Assembly: GCF_964355755.1 (NCBI RefSeq) | Contig: NC_092672.1 | Span: forward strand, 2,418,001-2,482,000 | Source of the DNA: Antedon mediterranea | Lineage: Eukaryota > Echinodermata > Crinoidea > Comatulida > Antedonidae | Direction of reading: 5' to 3' | DNA: 64,000 nucleotides | In this document: piece by piece, positions 12,780 through 25,100 of the stretch | How the letters are laid out: every line of letters begins with the position of its first letter | How positions within the stretch are numbered: position 1 is the stretch's first letter | Notes under the pieces: generated by a model | Database searches by the model: none | Seen by the model: only the letters and a program-made list of their open reading frames with translations | What the model was told of the DNA's origin: nothing | Position numbers and translations under genes: made by a program

Positions 12780-14150
12780 CGTACATTGCAGTGCGAACCA
12801 ACACTTCAAGGACTGAAGTAAGAAATATACAAGAGTGACATCTACTACTGCATAATGTTACCGATGTCAAGACATTATAGATACTAAAATGATTCCGTGT
12901 ATTTTTCTAAGAATAATTACTGTACTGTTAAATCAAGAATTCCATATAGTGTTTCATTTATAAGAAAGTGCTAAACAATGTTATAATCACACGTGATATG
13001 AATACCGTTGACCTAAAAAGGGAGTGGTGCAGAAGCTGCTACGAAATCGTCAACAATTACAACTGTATCCAGTTTTAAAACAATAATAACTAAAATTAAG
13101 TATTTCCAAAACATTATTGTAGCTGGCAAATACTTTTATATCAATTTTAAAGAATGTGGGTTGGCCATTTTGTTCCTGTTCATCGGGCAATAGGTTAATG
13201 GCATGTAGGCTAAACATATTAAACGGAAAAGAGTCATTATCTCTACAAAAATAAAACACAATACTACTAATATTACTCTTTCCAAATGTCAGTAATGCAT
13301 TTCATTATTTAACTTCGGCTAACAACAATTTTAATTTTCGGTATACTTTTTTTTCTCTTCTGACTTATTGTTGTCAACATAAGTTTATATTATATCTTAA
13401 GTAAATAAAATAATTATTCAATGAAATTCATCAATGATTTAAGATACTAAATTTGCAGGCTGAAAATGTAAGCGTGTGCCTAAATCAAATGAAAGTTCCC
13501 AAATTTACCAAACCCACATATCGACGTGCACAGACTGGGAATTATGCGGCTTACAATAGTGATTACACATCACGCCCTCATCGTAAATGTTACATTTACA
13601 CAAACAGTGTTGCTAATCAGTGCACAGTGCCCTATTGACCATACATTTACCTCATTTACGATTTGAAAATCTGCTCATGATTTTTTGAGTGATTGAACAC
13701 ATCAACTTCGATAATATTTAACGTTCGTTTCCAGAATAATGAGCATGGAGCAATAAAATCCGAATACCCACCTAATTCTAAAAATACAATGATTATTTTT
13801 GGCGATCTTTTTCCAGAGCCTCTGAGCACTTTAAAGTTTGGATACAGATGATGTAAGAGTTGATGGACGTATCCAAAAACTGAATTGTATCTAATCCACA
13901 CCGTAATTATATAAACAATGGATCTGATTGATCAAATTTGAGCACTTGATTATTTTTGTTAACTAGTATAATAATTATTTCAATAGTAAAATTTGATTAT
14001 TTAAGATGACAACTAGGCCTACATCATTTAATTTTTATGATTTTTGTTAAACATTATTCTTTTAAAATACAACTCAATTACAGTGAATTTTACAGAGCAA
14101 CGTGAACGTTAACTTTAAAAATGCCCTGATCTCGGTAAATGGCGACTAAC
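12780..14150. repeat. Diverged partial NLR-unit copy (no NLR coding exons)
   Basis: The left part (e.g. 13018-13080, GGGAGTGGTGCAG...CATCGTCAACAATT-like) matches the region upstream of NLR copy 2 at ~20925-21000. The right part (13810-14110, CAGAGCC...CTCTGAGCAC) matches 32180-32530. No DED or NACHT exon lies between them. I read it as an old, deleted duplicate. Small open frames here do not resemble proteins. Confidence 0.5.
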
Positions 14151-14658
14151 ATTTTTTACAAATGTTTTCCTCTTGGCTGGATAACTTAGCATAGGCTTAA
14201 AGTTTTATGTATTATAATAATAGGCCTATAGGTTTCCTTCCACACCTACTTTGTTTTTATTAATTGTTATCGTACTTGTTTATATAATTATTATTTTATG
14301 TATTTTTAATATATGTGTGGAGAATATTTACTGAATATTTATTGAATATTGAATAAACGAATTGAATTGAATGTGTAGGTTCAAGTCTCAATTAAATTGG
14401 GTTCGTATTTTTAAATACGTTGACCTAAAAAATACACACACAAATATATACACTATATACACTATATACACTATATACACTATATACACTATATACACTC
14501 AATGAGATGATAGGATATCATAGCAAACAAATGCAGAATGGAATAATTACAGATTTCGAAAATTATCAAAGAATTCTTAAATTATTATCATCCTAAGCAG
14601 AAGCCCTTTCCACGCATCAATGAAGATTAGTTTTTCAATTCAATTCACATGTATTTAG

Positions 14659-14692
<34 letters not shown>

Positions 14693-15160
14693 ATAAATAT
14701 TATTATTTATAATTCCAATTTCAGTATATAATTGATGGCAAGGGTCCTGCATAAAGTTTACAATTCTGTTTTTGCAGGACCATTTTACATAAAAATACCA
14801 AATAAGGAAATCTTCACATAATAGTACATTTTATATAAACACGAGGCGGACGATCAGATTAAAATAAATATCACCTTGAATTCGTGCGAAATAGAATACC
14901 AAGTTCGGTAATAACAACTTCCAACTAATACTTATCTGTAAGTCAATTGTCTTCCTGTTTATGAAATATGTTGTTTTGGAATTGTATTCTTTTCAATTGA
15001 CTATATAGAAAATTATTATAGAAAAATTGTTATTAGATTGTTTATACCTGGTTTAGATAAGAAATTACACTTAGCCAAAAGTGAACAAGAGATCAAGGTT
15101 CAATAACATTTTCTGTTAAAATCTAATAGACCAGCTAGTTCTAACATGTATGACTACTGA
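14150..15160. other. Non-coding, AT-rich; simple repeats only
   Basis: No gene-like frame is visible. The stretch contains a 9-bp tandem repeat (CACTATATA, about six copies at 14450-14500) and an (ATT)n run at 14662-14698. Confidence 0.6.
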
Positions 15161-15164
15161 AACG

Positions 15165-15248
15165 TAACGGTGCTTCCTCAACGTTTAGGTTCGAATCTCC
15201 AGTTGCTGTTTTGATGGCCTTAACCATTACATTTTTCAATGAGTCAAC
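15165..15248 (-). pseudogene. Isolated copy of the TPRG1L last exon start
   Basis: Read on the minus strand, after an intact TTAG acceptor at 15249, the frame is VDSLKNVMVKAIKTATGDSN..., followed by APLRF and then a stop. It matches the first ~30 codons of TPRG1L exon 5 at 33064 (VDAFQNAIVQAIKTATGDSN) with few changes. The rest of the gene is absent. This shows that a duplication breakpoint lay inside the neighbouring TPRG1L gene. Confidence 0.8.
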
Positions 15249-15344
15249 CTAATGTGAAACGTTCTTTAAAACCAATAGACAATAGTACATTATTACCAAA
15301 CGTTAGTCTAGGTTCTAGACCGAACTTATTAAAAAGATAAATAT

Positions 15345-16362
15345 TTTGGTATAATAATAATTTATTTGGAGTTTACACTTTTACAACAGTGGCACTCAAC
15401 CAAGTGAAAGGTGCATCCATAAGAAATATACACAAAAAAATGATGATATAGTAAATAACAAAAGTCGACGTAGGTCAACATGTCAAACAACTCAACTACA
15501 GTAACTACAATACCATTGATATTAATCACTACAGCAGCAGGAAAGCCACTGACACCTAAGAATACAAAACTACAAGAACTAAACAATAATAGAATAGGTA
15601 AGGAACTGTACAATATAAAATGAATTGGGCAACAACAATGTAGACCTAACACTATAATGAGATAGATATCAATCATTTAGTTTGTTGATATGAACATTAC
15701 TCGCCTAGAACAATACATCTGTGTGCCCATGCTCTTTTAACATAGTGCTTAAAGTAACGATCAAAGACATTTGATATGGAATCGACGTCAAACATGTTAT
15801 AATAGTAGTTATCAGTTCCACCTAATACAAGATTTAATTTGCTTTTCAGGTCACCAAAGATAAAATCTTCCAAAACATCTAAATGACATCGATTAACATA
15901 TATTCTAATTTGGTATTATTCGTCAATTCTTATGTCATTGAGTTGTATGTGAATAGAAAATGTTGAATGTCTTCTAAACAATTCTTACACATTGTACAGA
16001 TACCATCATAATCAGGAAGCCACTTACAACTCCTGTGACCTAAAGGAAGGGTGTTAGAACGTAGCTTGAATTTGAGGCTAGCACCTAGAAAATCTGTACA
16101 ATCCAATGGATATTTTTCAAGGCACGGATTAGACGTAATAAGAGAGTATGTCTGGAGTGACGACTTTCTTTGCATTTCACTTTTCCAAAATGCAATGTTT
16201 GTGTCATGCATCACCTCTTTAAATCTCTTAACCCAATGACTATCAGGGTCATTGTCAAGGTAGGAAGTTTCGAAAATCAAATCGATGTCCATATTAATAG
16301 ACGTACACGTCTTAGCAAAACTGGGGATCAGTTTATAGCGTTTGTAGTTGAACTTAGACACG
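15345..16362 (-). mobile_element. 3' remnant of a LINE-type retrotransposon (ORF2 C-terminus)
   Basis: The minus-strand frame from 16361 to ~15930 reads MSKFNYKRYKLIPSFAKTCT... and continues, after a stop, with DVLEDFIFGDLKSKLNLVLG towards ~15690. A CTMCKNCLEDIQHFLF block resembles the Cys-rich segment (CxxC...EDxxHFLxxC) at the C-terminus of non-LTR retrotransposon ORF2 proteins, after the reverse transcriptase. No RT domain is present, so the copy is 5' truncated. The AATAAATTATTATTATA stretch at ~15345 (minus strand) could be the 3' tail. The 3.7-kb TIR element starts only a few bases upstream. Confidence 0.6.
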
Positions 16363-16477
16363 TATTAATAGTCCGGTGGCAGGAGGGGGGAATCACCACC
16401 CGAAAGGGGACAAATTGCCATCCAACTTTTCTAGACTAGTATTTTCCGTAGATTGCGAATATGTAAGGTAATCGATC

Positions 16478-17470
16478 AGGATAGGAAGCGTTTTCGAGAT
16501 ATAAGGGGTCAAAGTTCAAAATTGACCAATTACAACAATGTATTATGTATATGTATTATAACAAATTTATTGAAGCACAATTTGGTCTTTTATTACATTT
16601 TTATGATTATAAGTGTCTATTCAATCACCTTATGAAAAAAAATCCTTTGTGATTAAGGGTCAAATGTCAATATTGACCAATCATAGAACGTACCTATAAA
16701 ACTAAATAAAAACTAATATTTAATAAAAATTGGATGTTTTCTCATCCTGTTAATCAATCATACGCAATGTAAAAGAGCGAATACATCATTTCATCAGTTG
16801 ACATAAGGTCAATTTCATCAGTTGACATAAGGTCAAAGGTCAAAATTTTAATACGCGTATTAGTTAACAAATAAATGCAACGTTGTCCAAACTATGATAT
16901 TGATGGTTTTACAAGTAATCAAATTATTTGATTAGTAAATTTATGTTATTTCATTATAATACTGTATTTAATCAAATCAGACTTCGATCAGGATAGGAAG
17001 CGAATAGGAAGAAATAAGGGGTCAAAGTTCAAAATATTATATACATATGTATTAAAACCAATTTATTAAAGTTCAATTTGGTCTTTTAATACATTTGTAT
17101 GGTTATAGGTATTGTAAGGTGTTATTCAGTCACCTTATAAAACAAATACTTTGCAATTAAAGTTCAAATGTCAATATTGACCAATCTCACAATTTGCATT
17201 TAAAACCAAATAAAAACTAACATTTAAGACAAAATGTTATGTTTTATCATTCTGTTAAGACATCTATCAATCATACACAATCAAAAGAGCACATTTATCA
17301 TTACACAAGTTGACATTGGTCAAAGGTCAACATGTGAATAAATGATATACAAAATAATGCAAAGTTATTCAAACTATGAGATCGATGTTCATAAATGTAA
17401 TCACGTTATTTGATCAGTGAAGTTATGGTATTTTTATATTTTTTCTAGTGCGCATTATTTTAAATGTATT
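16478..17470. repeat. Direct repeat of ~500 bp (two copies)
   Basis: Both halves share in order: GGATAGGAAGCG, ATAAGGGGTCAAAGTTCAAA, CAATTTGGTCTTTTA, TCAATATTGACCAATC and AACCAAATAAAAACTAA-like blocks, then a GACAT(A/T)GGTCAAAGGTCAA block. The copies are diverged by indels. This extends the left TIR module inward. Confidence 0.7.
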
Positions 17471-17759
17471 AATATAATACTGTAAAATAAATAATAAAAT
17501 TAATATTATGACGATTAAAATGTTATGATGTTAAAATGTTGCGCTGACCTTCAATGATTTGCCACTATACAGTTGCATTTATTAGGGCTACAATATTCGT
17601 TTTTGGAAAATAAACTACTATTCATCAGAACCAGAGAATACCAATTCGTACAGGATAGGGCATAGGCAGATCCAGGTGGCCAAACTCAATCCACAACTCA
17701 CTACACAGACAGACCACAATTTTTATATAGTTTGGCCCATACAGGAAAGAGTTTCCTGT

Positions 17760-19165
17760 ATACAAATGATTCTAAAATAACCTATATGGATTTGCCCGAA
17801 TGAACCCTCTAAGGACCATTTTGGGATCTCTATGTGGTGTGCTACATAAGGCCCTGTATTAGAAATTAGTATGGGGTAAATAGTCAGTCATAGTCATAGT
17901 CATATATACTTTATTGTCCATTTAAAAAACAGAAATGTGATTTGAAAACTGGCAAAATACAAAAATATAAAATACAATTTACAAAAACACACACAAAAAG
18001 TTAAGAGGCTAAAAATTGTTAAAATTAGATAAAAATTATCGGTTACATTTTACCTTTGTACTCCGGAGTTATATAAGTGTATAGCATTAGGTTCATAGAT
18101 GAACTAAGGAATAAAACTAAATGTGCACCCTCAATCTTTAAATAACATTTATGGATTTGCCCAAATGAACCCAAGGGCCGGTCATTCTCCATGGATGGAC
18201 ATTAAGCCCCATAATGGAAATATAAGGGGTGACACTGTGAGTTCATATAGACAGGCGCGGCCCATGAATTAAGCTGCCTGTGCACTCTCGATCCTTAAGA
18301 AAAATTTATGGATTTGCCCAAATTAACCCAAGGGCCGGTCCTCCGTGGACATTAAGCCCCATAATGGAAATATAATGGGTGAAACTGTGGGTTTATATAG
18401 ACAGGCAGAACCATGGAATAAAGCTGCCTGTGCACTCTCGATCCTTAAGGAACACTTATGGATTTGCCCCTAATTAACCCAAGGGCCGGTCCTCCATGGA
18501 TGGACATTAAGCCCCATAATGGAAATATAATGGGTGACACTGTGGGTTTATATAGACAGACACATGGAATAAAGCTGCCTGTGCACTCTCGATCCTTAAG
18601 GAACACTTATGGATTTGCCCAAATTAACCCCCAAAGGCCGGTCCTCCATGGATGGACATTAAGCCCCATAATGGACATATAAGGGGTGACACTGTGGGTT
18701 AATAATAGACAGGCGGGGCCCATGGAATAAAGCTGCCTTGCACTCTCGATCCTTAAGGAACACTTATGGATTTGCCCAAATTAACCCAAGGGCCGGTCAT
18801 CCATGGACATTAAGCCTCATAATGGAAATATAAGGGGTGACAATGTGGGTTTATATAGACAGGCACATGGAATAAAGCTGCCTGTGCACTCTCGATTCCT
18901 AAGGAACCGATTTGGATTTTGCCTAAAATGAAACAACAGCAGGTCATCTATTTAGACCCTTCTGTGGTTCTCTACTGTATGTTCAGTTCTACATTTGGCT
19001 CCTGTATCGGATCAATGCATTTGGCTACATAAGTTACTGTGTTAGAAATATATCGGGTAACTAAAACTGTAGGTTCCAATATTAAGCCATGGGAAAAGCC
19101 TGTCTGTGCACCTTCAATCCTTTTAAAAGGAACCCATATGGATTTGCCACAATGAACCAAGGGTA
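17760..19165. repeat. ~150-bp satellite-like tandem array
   Basis: The phrase TGCACTCTCGATCCTTAAG starts near 18281, 18431, 18582, 18739 and 18885 (spacing 146-157 bp). More diverged units flank it near 17780, 18122 and 19105. Each unit carries ATGGATTTGCCCAAATTAAC, GGGCCGGTC, GACATTAAGCCCCATAATGG and a TATATAGACAGGC stretch. Central units are the most alike and outer units the most diverged, as in arrays homogenised by unequal exchange. Open frames crossing it are repeat artefacts. Confidence 0.9.
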
Positions 19166-20070
19166 ACTTCTGAATTCTCTATGAGCCGTACATTCCGTTT
19201 ATTGGAGATACATGGATACCTGATTGAAATTGCTCAAAAGAAAGACATTGTACTGTATAGTAATAGTATTATTCGCCTTCCACACCTCTTTGAATTAAAT
19301 CCGCCCTGATAGGCTCTTATGTACAGGATTTCAAGGCAATAATCACACTTGCATTTTTCAAACAGTATAATCTATTAGATTGAATAAAAATATCTATTAT
19401 AAACAATTTGCCGTTAGAAATCTCTATGCAATGTCGTTATTTAGATGAGAAAAACAGGTCAAAGGTTAAAATTACAGAAAAATAGGTGTTTCAGTCTCTT
19501 TTTGAAAAAAATGTTGCATTATGGAAAGTATAAACATATATATTGTGAACAATTTGACACCAAAATTGGCTCCTTACGACAAATATTTATTAATTTATGT
19601 TTTTATAACCTTATTCAATTATGTCAAAGGTTAATAACCACACTTCCGGTCATTTTCAAGCAATATCATCTGTTATACTGAATATAAATGTATATCTTTG
19701 GAACAATTTGCTCCTATTTTTAATTCTCTCCGACCTGCCGTTAACTTAGATATAGCAAAAAGAGGTCAAAGGTCAAAATTGCTAACAGTGGGGTTTCCGG
19801 TCAATTTTTCAAAGAAAGTTCTGTTAGAGCTAATATAAACATAAACAATTTTACACCCAAATTATCTCACTACGTCCAGAATTTCCAGAGATATAGCATG
19901 TTTTTATATTGGTCAATTTTGAACTTTGACCCCTTATATCTCGAAAACTCTTCCTATCCTGATCAATTACCTTCCATATTCGTAATCTACGGAAAATTCT
20001 GGTCTAGAAAAGTTGGATGGCAATTTGTCCCCTTTCGGGTGGTGATATCCCCCTTCCTGCCACCGGACTA

Positions 20071-21341
20071 TAAGCATAAAATTAGGCGTTTACCATGTTC
20101 ATTACATAATAATTAATAAATTTGGCTCTAGATCTTGAATAACTTTAATTGAAACCCACCCTAAATCCTCATGTGACATATGGGGTACATATGGCGTTTC
20201 ATACGTATTATACAGGCTTGTATTTTCAAACAAAAATATTGCAAGAGACAAACATAAAAAAGACAATAAATACAGACTTGGGGAGGCAAGTCTACCAAAA
20301 CGTACTTATCTCATTATACGATGGCCAAAAAGAAAGGCAGAATGGAATTAATTACAGAATTTCAATAAAGATTAGTTCGATTGATTCAAAGTAGCCTAAA
20401 GGTCGTTTGAAATATAACGAGTCAGAAAAATCAAACAAGTATAGAATCCGACAACAGGAATATTATTAACTTGGAATCATGCCAAGCCGTACACCAAGTT
20501 TCATTTTATGAAAGGTTTTTAAATTGTTTTAGGATTGTATGTTTCTCTTTCTTTAATTAACTAATGTTGCCAGCAATAGCAAAAAATGTAATACAAGCAT
20601 TGAAACATATTAATGATTCAATAGAATTTGTTTAAATATTATTACATCTCTAAGTTGGATCACGACCACATTGACGTGCAGTTCCACGGACTTGTTTGAG
20701 AAATTCAACGTGGAATAGTAGAATTAGTCATTTACTACTACATTATACTGATAATATATAGAAATGATAACAATTAGTTCAAAGGATTCTGTATATTAGT
20801 TCTAAGATTAATTTTTGTGAAATTTATATGGAATATGATAGACTTCCGTGATCGTGTAGACATTGTGCAATAAGGAAGTGCGAGACGGTCATGTTATAAG
20901 CACAGATGAATAATGTTGATCTCAAACGGGAGTGGTGCAGTAGCTGCTGCGACATCGTCAACAATTCCCGACATTAAATATACAATCCAGTTTTAAGCCA
21001 ATAATTATGTAAGTAGACATTTTTTTAATAATATAAACATCAATCCGGCGACAGCAATCCCAAAACTATTTATTGTAGCGGGCCTCTGACTAGCTATTTA
21101 ATTTTAAGAAACTGAGTGTGATATGGCCTGTTCCTCAGTTCCCCGTACTTGTATGCAATGACATGTAATCATAAGAAAGAGCCAGAATTGTCACTCTAGG
21201 CCTACTAAAACAAGACACTAAATAATTAATGTTTCAAATTATATAGTAATGAATTTCATGATTAAAGTTTAGCTAACAATGTATTTTCGGGTTTCTTTCT
21301 CTTTTGCTACTTAATTACATTCTTGTTAACATAAGTTTACA
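20071..21341. other. Intergenic; right half is duplicated NLR upstream DNA
   Basis: 20071-20640 holds no gene that I recognise. At 20272 there is a short ACAGACTTGGGGAGGCAAGTCT stem resembling the termini of the insertion at 23953. From ~20650 onward the sequence resembles 12780-13400, the upstream portion of the degenerate unit. It leads into the near-identical NLR upstream region that starts at 21342. Confidence 0.5.
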
Positions 21342-22182
21342 ATCAAAAATTAAATAATAAAATTATTAAATGAAATTCATCACGAGCTGAGATAATACAT
21401 TAGCTGGGTGTATAAATGTAGAGGTCTAAATCAAATAAGAATTCCCATTTTTACAAACAACATATCGAAATAAAATTCTCATCGTGACAGTCTTAACACC
21501 GAGGTATAAAAATAGATGGTGTAAAGAAACAATATCTAACACTATACAAAATGTTTTTTTAATACTGTAATATGAGTGGATATATTGACGGCACTCGTGA
21601 CACAGTCTTAGTTACTACCTAAAAGTCGGTAAGAATATTTTAAGTCAAAAGTCTCACCATAAGTGGCACGTTTCATAATCAATTCGTTTTCATCAGACAA
21701 TCCACATAATGGTAGTTGCTTATGGTATCACTATCGGCCTAAGGTTCAACATTTAGTTCCGCGAAAGATAGTCAATGCATAGAGTCATATGTTCACAAAC
21801 AGTACCAAAACTTCAAATAAACATCATCGGATCAAACACACCTCCGTTAAGCGCGCAGACACTTTACATCGTATGCCCTTTTATCAATAATACCCTGAGA
21901 GGGTTATAGAGTTTGGTATCAGAATCATGTAATTTGATGTTCTGTAAAAGTTTTTCTCGATCCATAATCCCGATATCATACGGTTACCATGATGATTGTG
22001 CATCAATGTCAAAAACATGAAATATTTTTATAAAAAAACTGTATTTATGTAGTGATAGACATCAGGCCATTCATCTTGAATGTTACATTATTCAGCATAT
22101 CGTTGTTTTGTAAAGTACAGGAATTGTCCTAAATTCAAAAATTCTATTTTTCAGAAAGGAAGACAGAAACTGAATTGACAAT
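21342..22182 (+). promoter_or_regulatory. Upstream region of NLR copy 2 (duplicate of 1-824)
   Basis: This is nearly identical to 1-824 with a few substitutions and 1-4-bp indels, so the segmental duplication is recent. A TTTTTCAG acceptor just before the ATG exon is preserved. No promoter element can be named. Confidence 0.6.
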
Positions 22183-25100
22183 ATGGCGACAGGTAATAAA
22201 CATAAATGGTGTTTTTGTATTGCATTGAGAAGAACAATTTTAAAATGTTTTTTCTAATCTTCTCTTTTTCCCACTTTTTAATTTTTTTAGAAATAGATTT
22301 TAATGTGGACTTAGTGAACTTTTCAGAATGGTATGATAAAAACAACCTCGTAAGACAGCTAAAGGTTTTATACCACGATTTAATTTCAGTAGCAGACATA
22401 GACAAAGCCAACACAACGATAGATCTACTGGATGCATTGAGGAAAACAGGACGTTTAAGCCGAGGCAATCTGGAGTTACTTTATGAAACGATAAAAATAA
22501 CACAAACGTTTGGAGCTATCAAAGTTTTTCAACAATCTTTCTTCGAAGTTCAAGAAATACAAATTATTAATTTCACCCCATATCGACACTGGATTGCAGA
22601 TTTTGGAAACGAACTACGAAAGGCTGCTGTTAAGAAAATTGATGCACTCTTCAACAATCCTTTAAAGAATTATGAAGACTCGTGGAGTATGATTATAGAC
22701 TTGGAACAAAGACAAATACTTTGTGAAGAAAGAAAAGAAGGGTTTATTAACATTCTTAACAGAATTGGACTGGCATCAACGATGAAATGCCTGACACAAG
22801 GTATGTAACAGGAACGTGTTAGCAAACAAATAATTAATTGGAGAAGATTATAAAAAATAGCCTATATGTGTAAAACATTCACAATAAAGGGAGTAGACCT
22901 AGTTATTATCGTCCCCAAGCGTAACTGTGAATTTGATTAGAACAATATAACGTACAGACATGTGCACCTTAAAAACTTACTAGGTTTACAGATTGTCTTG
23001 GAAAATCTGCACAGGATAGACTAGGTAGGCCTACGTATTTCACTTTCTTTCACCTGAAATACAAATTACCGGTTACAAATTGTTGTTTCCTCCTTTCAAT
23101 CACTACAAACACAAAAATATTCAGTGCTTTGAATGCTGATTGTGTAGGCATATTATTAGATTGAATAGGCCTATGGATATTAAATTCAATGTTTTCACTA
23201 CATAACAATTATTGTATATTTGTATTTTTTCTTGTTTGTTATTTAACAGAGGAAGTGCCGAGAAGTAGTAGTATTGACACAAGAATGCAAATAGAGGAAG
23301 TGCCGAGAAGTAGTAGTAGTGACACAAGAATGCAAATAGAGGAAGGTAACATAGGTTATACTGTTATGTAGGACATTAGAGTCAAAATGATTTTATTGGT
23401 GAAATCAAACTAGAGAAATTAGTACTAGATTGATAAATTAAATGAAATAAAATTAGTGATTTGAAATGTAATTATGGAAAGCGAAATAAACCTAAAATAA
23501 TTCAATTTACCAATTCATTTTTTAAACTCAAACCATAATGTTGTGCAGTTCAACAAAATCTCAATTCACTTTTAACATACGGTGACGTCCTAGGCAACAA
23601 AAGGTAAATTAAATGTTAAGGAGGCCAGAGTACGCATACAATAACCCTTCTTCTATTCCTTATGTTATAATAATGTTTTATCATCAGTATTCTTTAAAGT
23701 TAAAACAATATGCATACCTGTAAGGAAATACAGGTATCTCACTTATGTGATTGGTGAATACGGCCACTGGGGCTTATTTAATCCTATTTCGGATTTGTGA
23801 TAAATTTATTTTTCGGTTTGCTGCCCTCTGTTGGTCATGTTTTTAAAAATTATGCTTCTCTTCTTATCTGATTTATCCATGGATTTATCAAAATTTGTGT
23901 TTGTCGCCCTCTATCAACCTAAATTTACAAATACGTTACGGTACAAGATAAGTAGACTTGCCCCAAGTCTGTATTGTTTTTTTTTATAATTTATTTGTTT
24001 TTATTTCGACCGCGATTTTTGTCTGAAAATACAGACTTGTGAAACACGTATAGAAATCGATTTGCAGACCGCAAACAACTGATAAGAATGACGTAGGTTA
24101 TCATACCGTATTTGGCTATATGGGGCGGGCGGTATGTAAATATGGATTTCAAATCAACCAATGATCATTTTGTTTCAAAATGAAAAAGATCGAGTACGTA
24201 CAGTGCTGAATGTACGATCGAGACTGTTGAAATATAAAATCGTGTTGCCAAGTTGTTTTGTTTATTAATTGTTTAGTCCTTAGCCTAGGCCTACTTCAAC
24301 TCGCACGTATGATCTGCCAAATAAAACGCCAATAAGAGGTAGGCACATACCACCACCGGCACACAAAAGGATTCACACACAACAGACAGGGCTACGACAC
24401 CACTACACAGAACAGCACAGGGTCTAGGTGGGATTTAAATCAAATTATCTCCGCGTAATATTAAATGATCCATTCAATGTTTGATTTGCGGAGAAGCAAG
24501 ACGAGTTTTCATGTTCTTGGGGAAAATCCCATCAAAATCATTTCTAGCCTTCAGAAACTTTCATCAATGTCCCGATCAATGTACCCAAGTACATTGTCTA
24601 AACGTAACATAGCGCATGCGTACCATCTTAGTTGTTGAGTCTTTGAAATTCTGAAATATGAATATTAAAACGGTGTACGAGTGAGTAGCCAATCGCATGC
24701 AGCTGAAACTAGTCAACCGGATAATCTATGCACCAAGAATTCTTGGTGTCAAACCACGTGACTTTTGCGCGTTTCCCCAGACGGAGTATCCAAACTCAAG
24801 TAATACACGTATGAAACGCCATATGTGCAAAAATGTTTATATTTTTACTAATATTAAGAAAAAACTCGGTCTGGAGCCCAGACTACAAGATAAGGAGTGA
24901 GCCTCCGTATATCAGAAAATAGTCTGGTATAACTAATAATAATTACTTGACTTACTTTAACTGAGTACAGTAATAGCAAATTATTATTACATTCGAATTC
25001 CCATACAATTATCTAGGCTTGCAAAAAGAACAAACAACTAATTAATAACATTTTTAAAACTGCTTTATATAAAAGATAAATTAAGATCAACAGTTTAATA

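Larger units (their letters stand above)
16369..20070. mobile_element. 3.7-kb element with ~170-bp terminal inverted repeats
   Basis: 16369-~16540 (TAGTCCGGTGGCAGGAGGGG...) recurs in inverse orientation at ~19900-20070 with roughly 90% identity by eye, including the shared ACCACCCGAAAGGGGACAAA block. A TA duplication is possible at the ends but cannot be separated from the TIR. The interior has a ~500-bp direct repeat (16478-16980 and 16983-17470), a possible nested LINE tail (17883-18000), a ~150-bp satellite array and repeated GGTCAAAGGTCAAA motifs. No transposase frame is visible, so it appears non-autonomous. Confidence 0.8.

Noticed and set aside
13453-13638. 61-codon + strand frame in the degenerate unit
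   Set aside because: It aligns with non-coding upstream DNA of the NLR copies and resembles no protein.
15362-15676. 104-codon hydrophobic minus-strand frame
   Set aside because: It lies in the presumed 3' region of a LINE remnant, has no recognisable domain, and hydrophobicity alone is a weak sign in AT-rich DNA.
18458-18682. 74-codon frame with repeated DLPLINPRAGPPWMDIKP-like units
   Set aside because: It is generated by the ~150-bp satellite units, and frames change between units.
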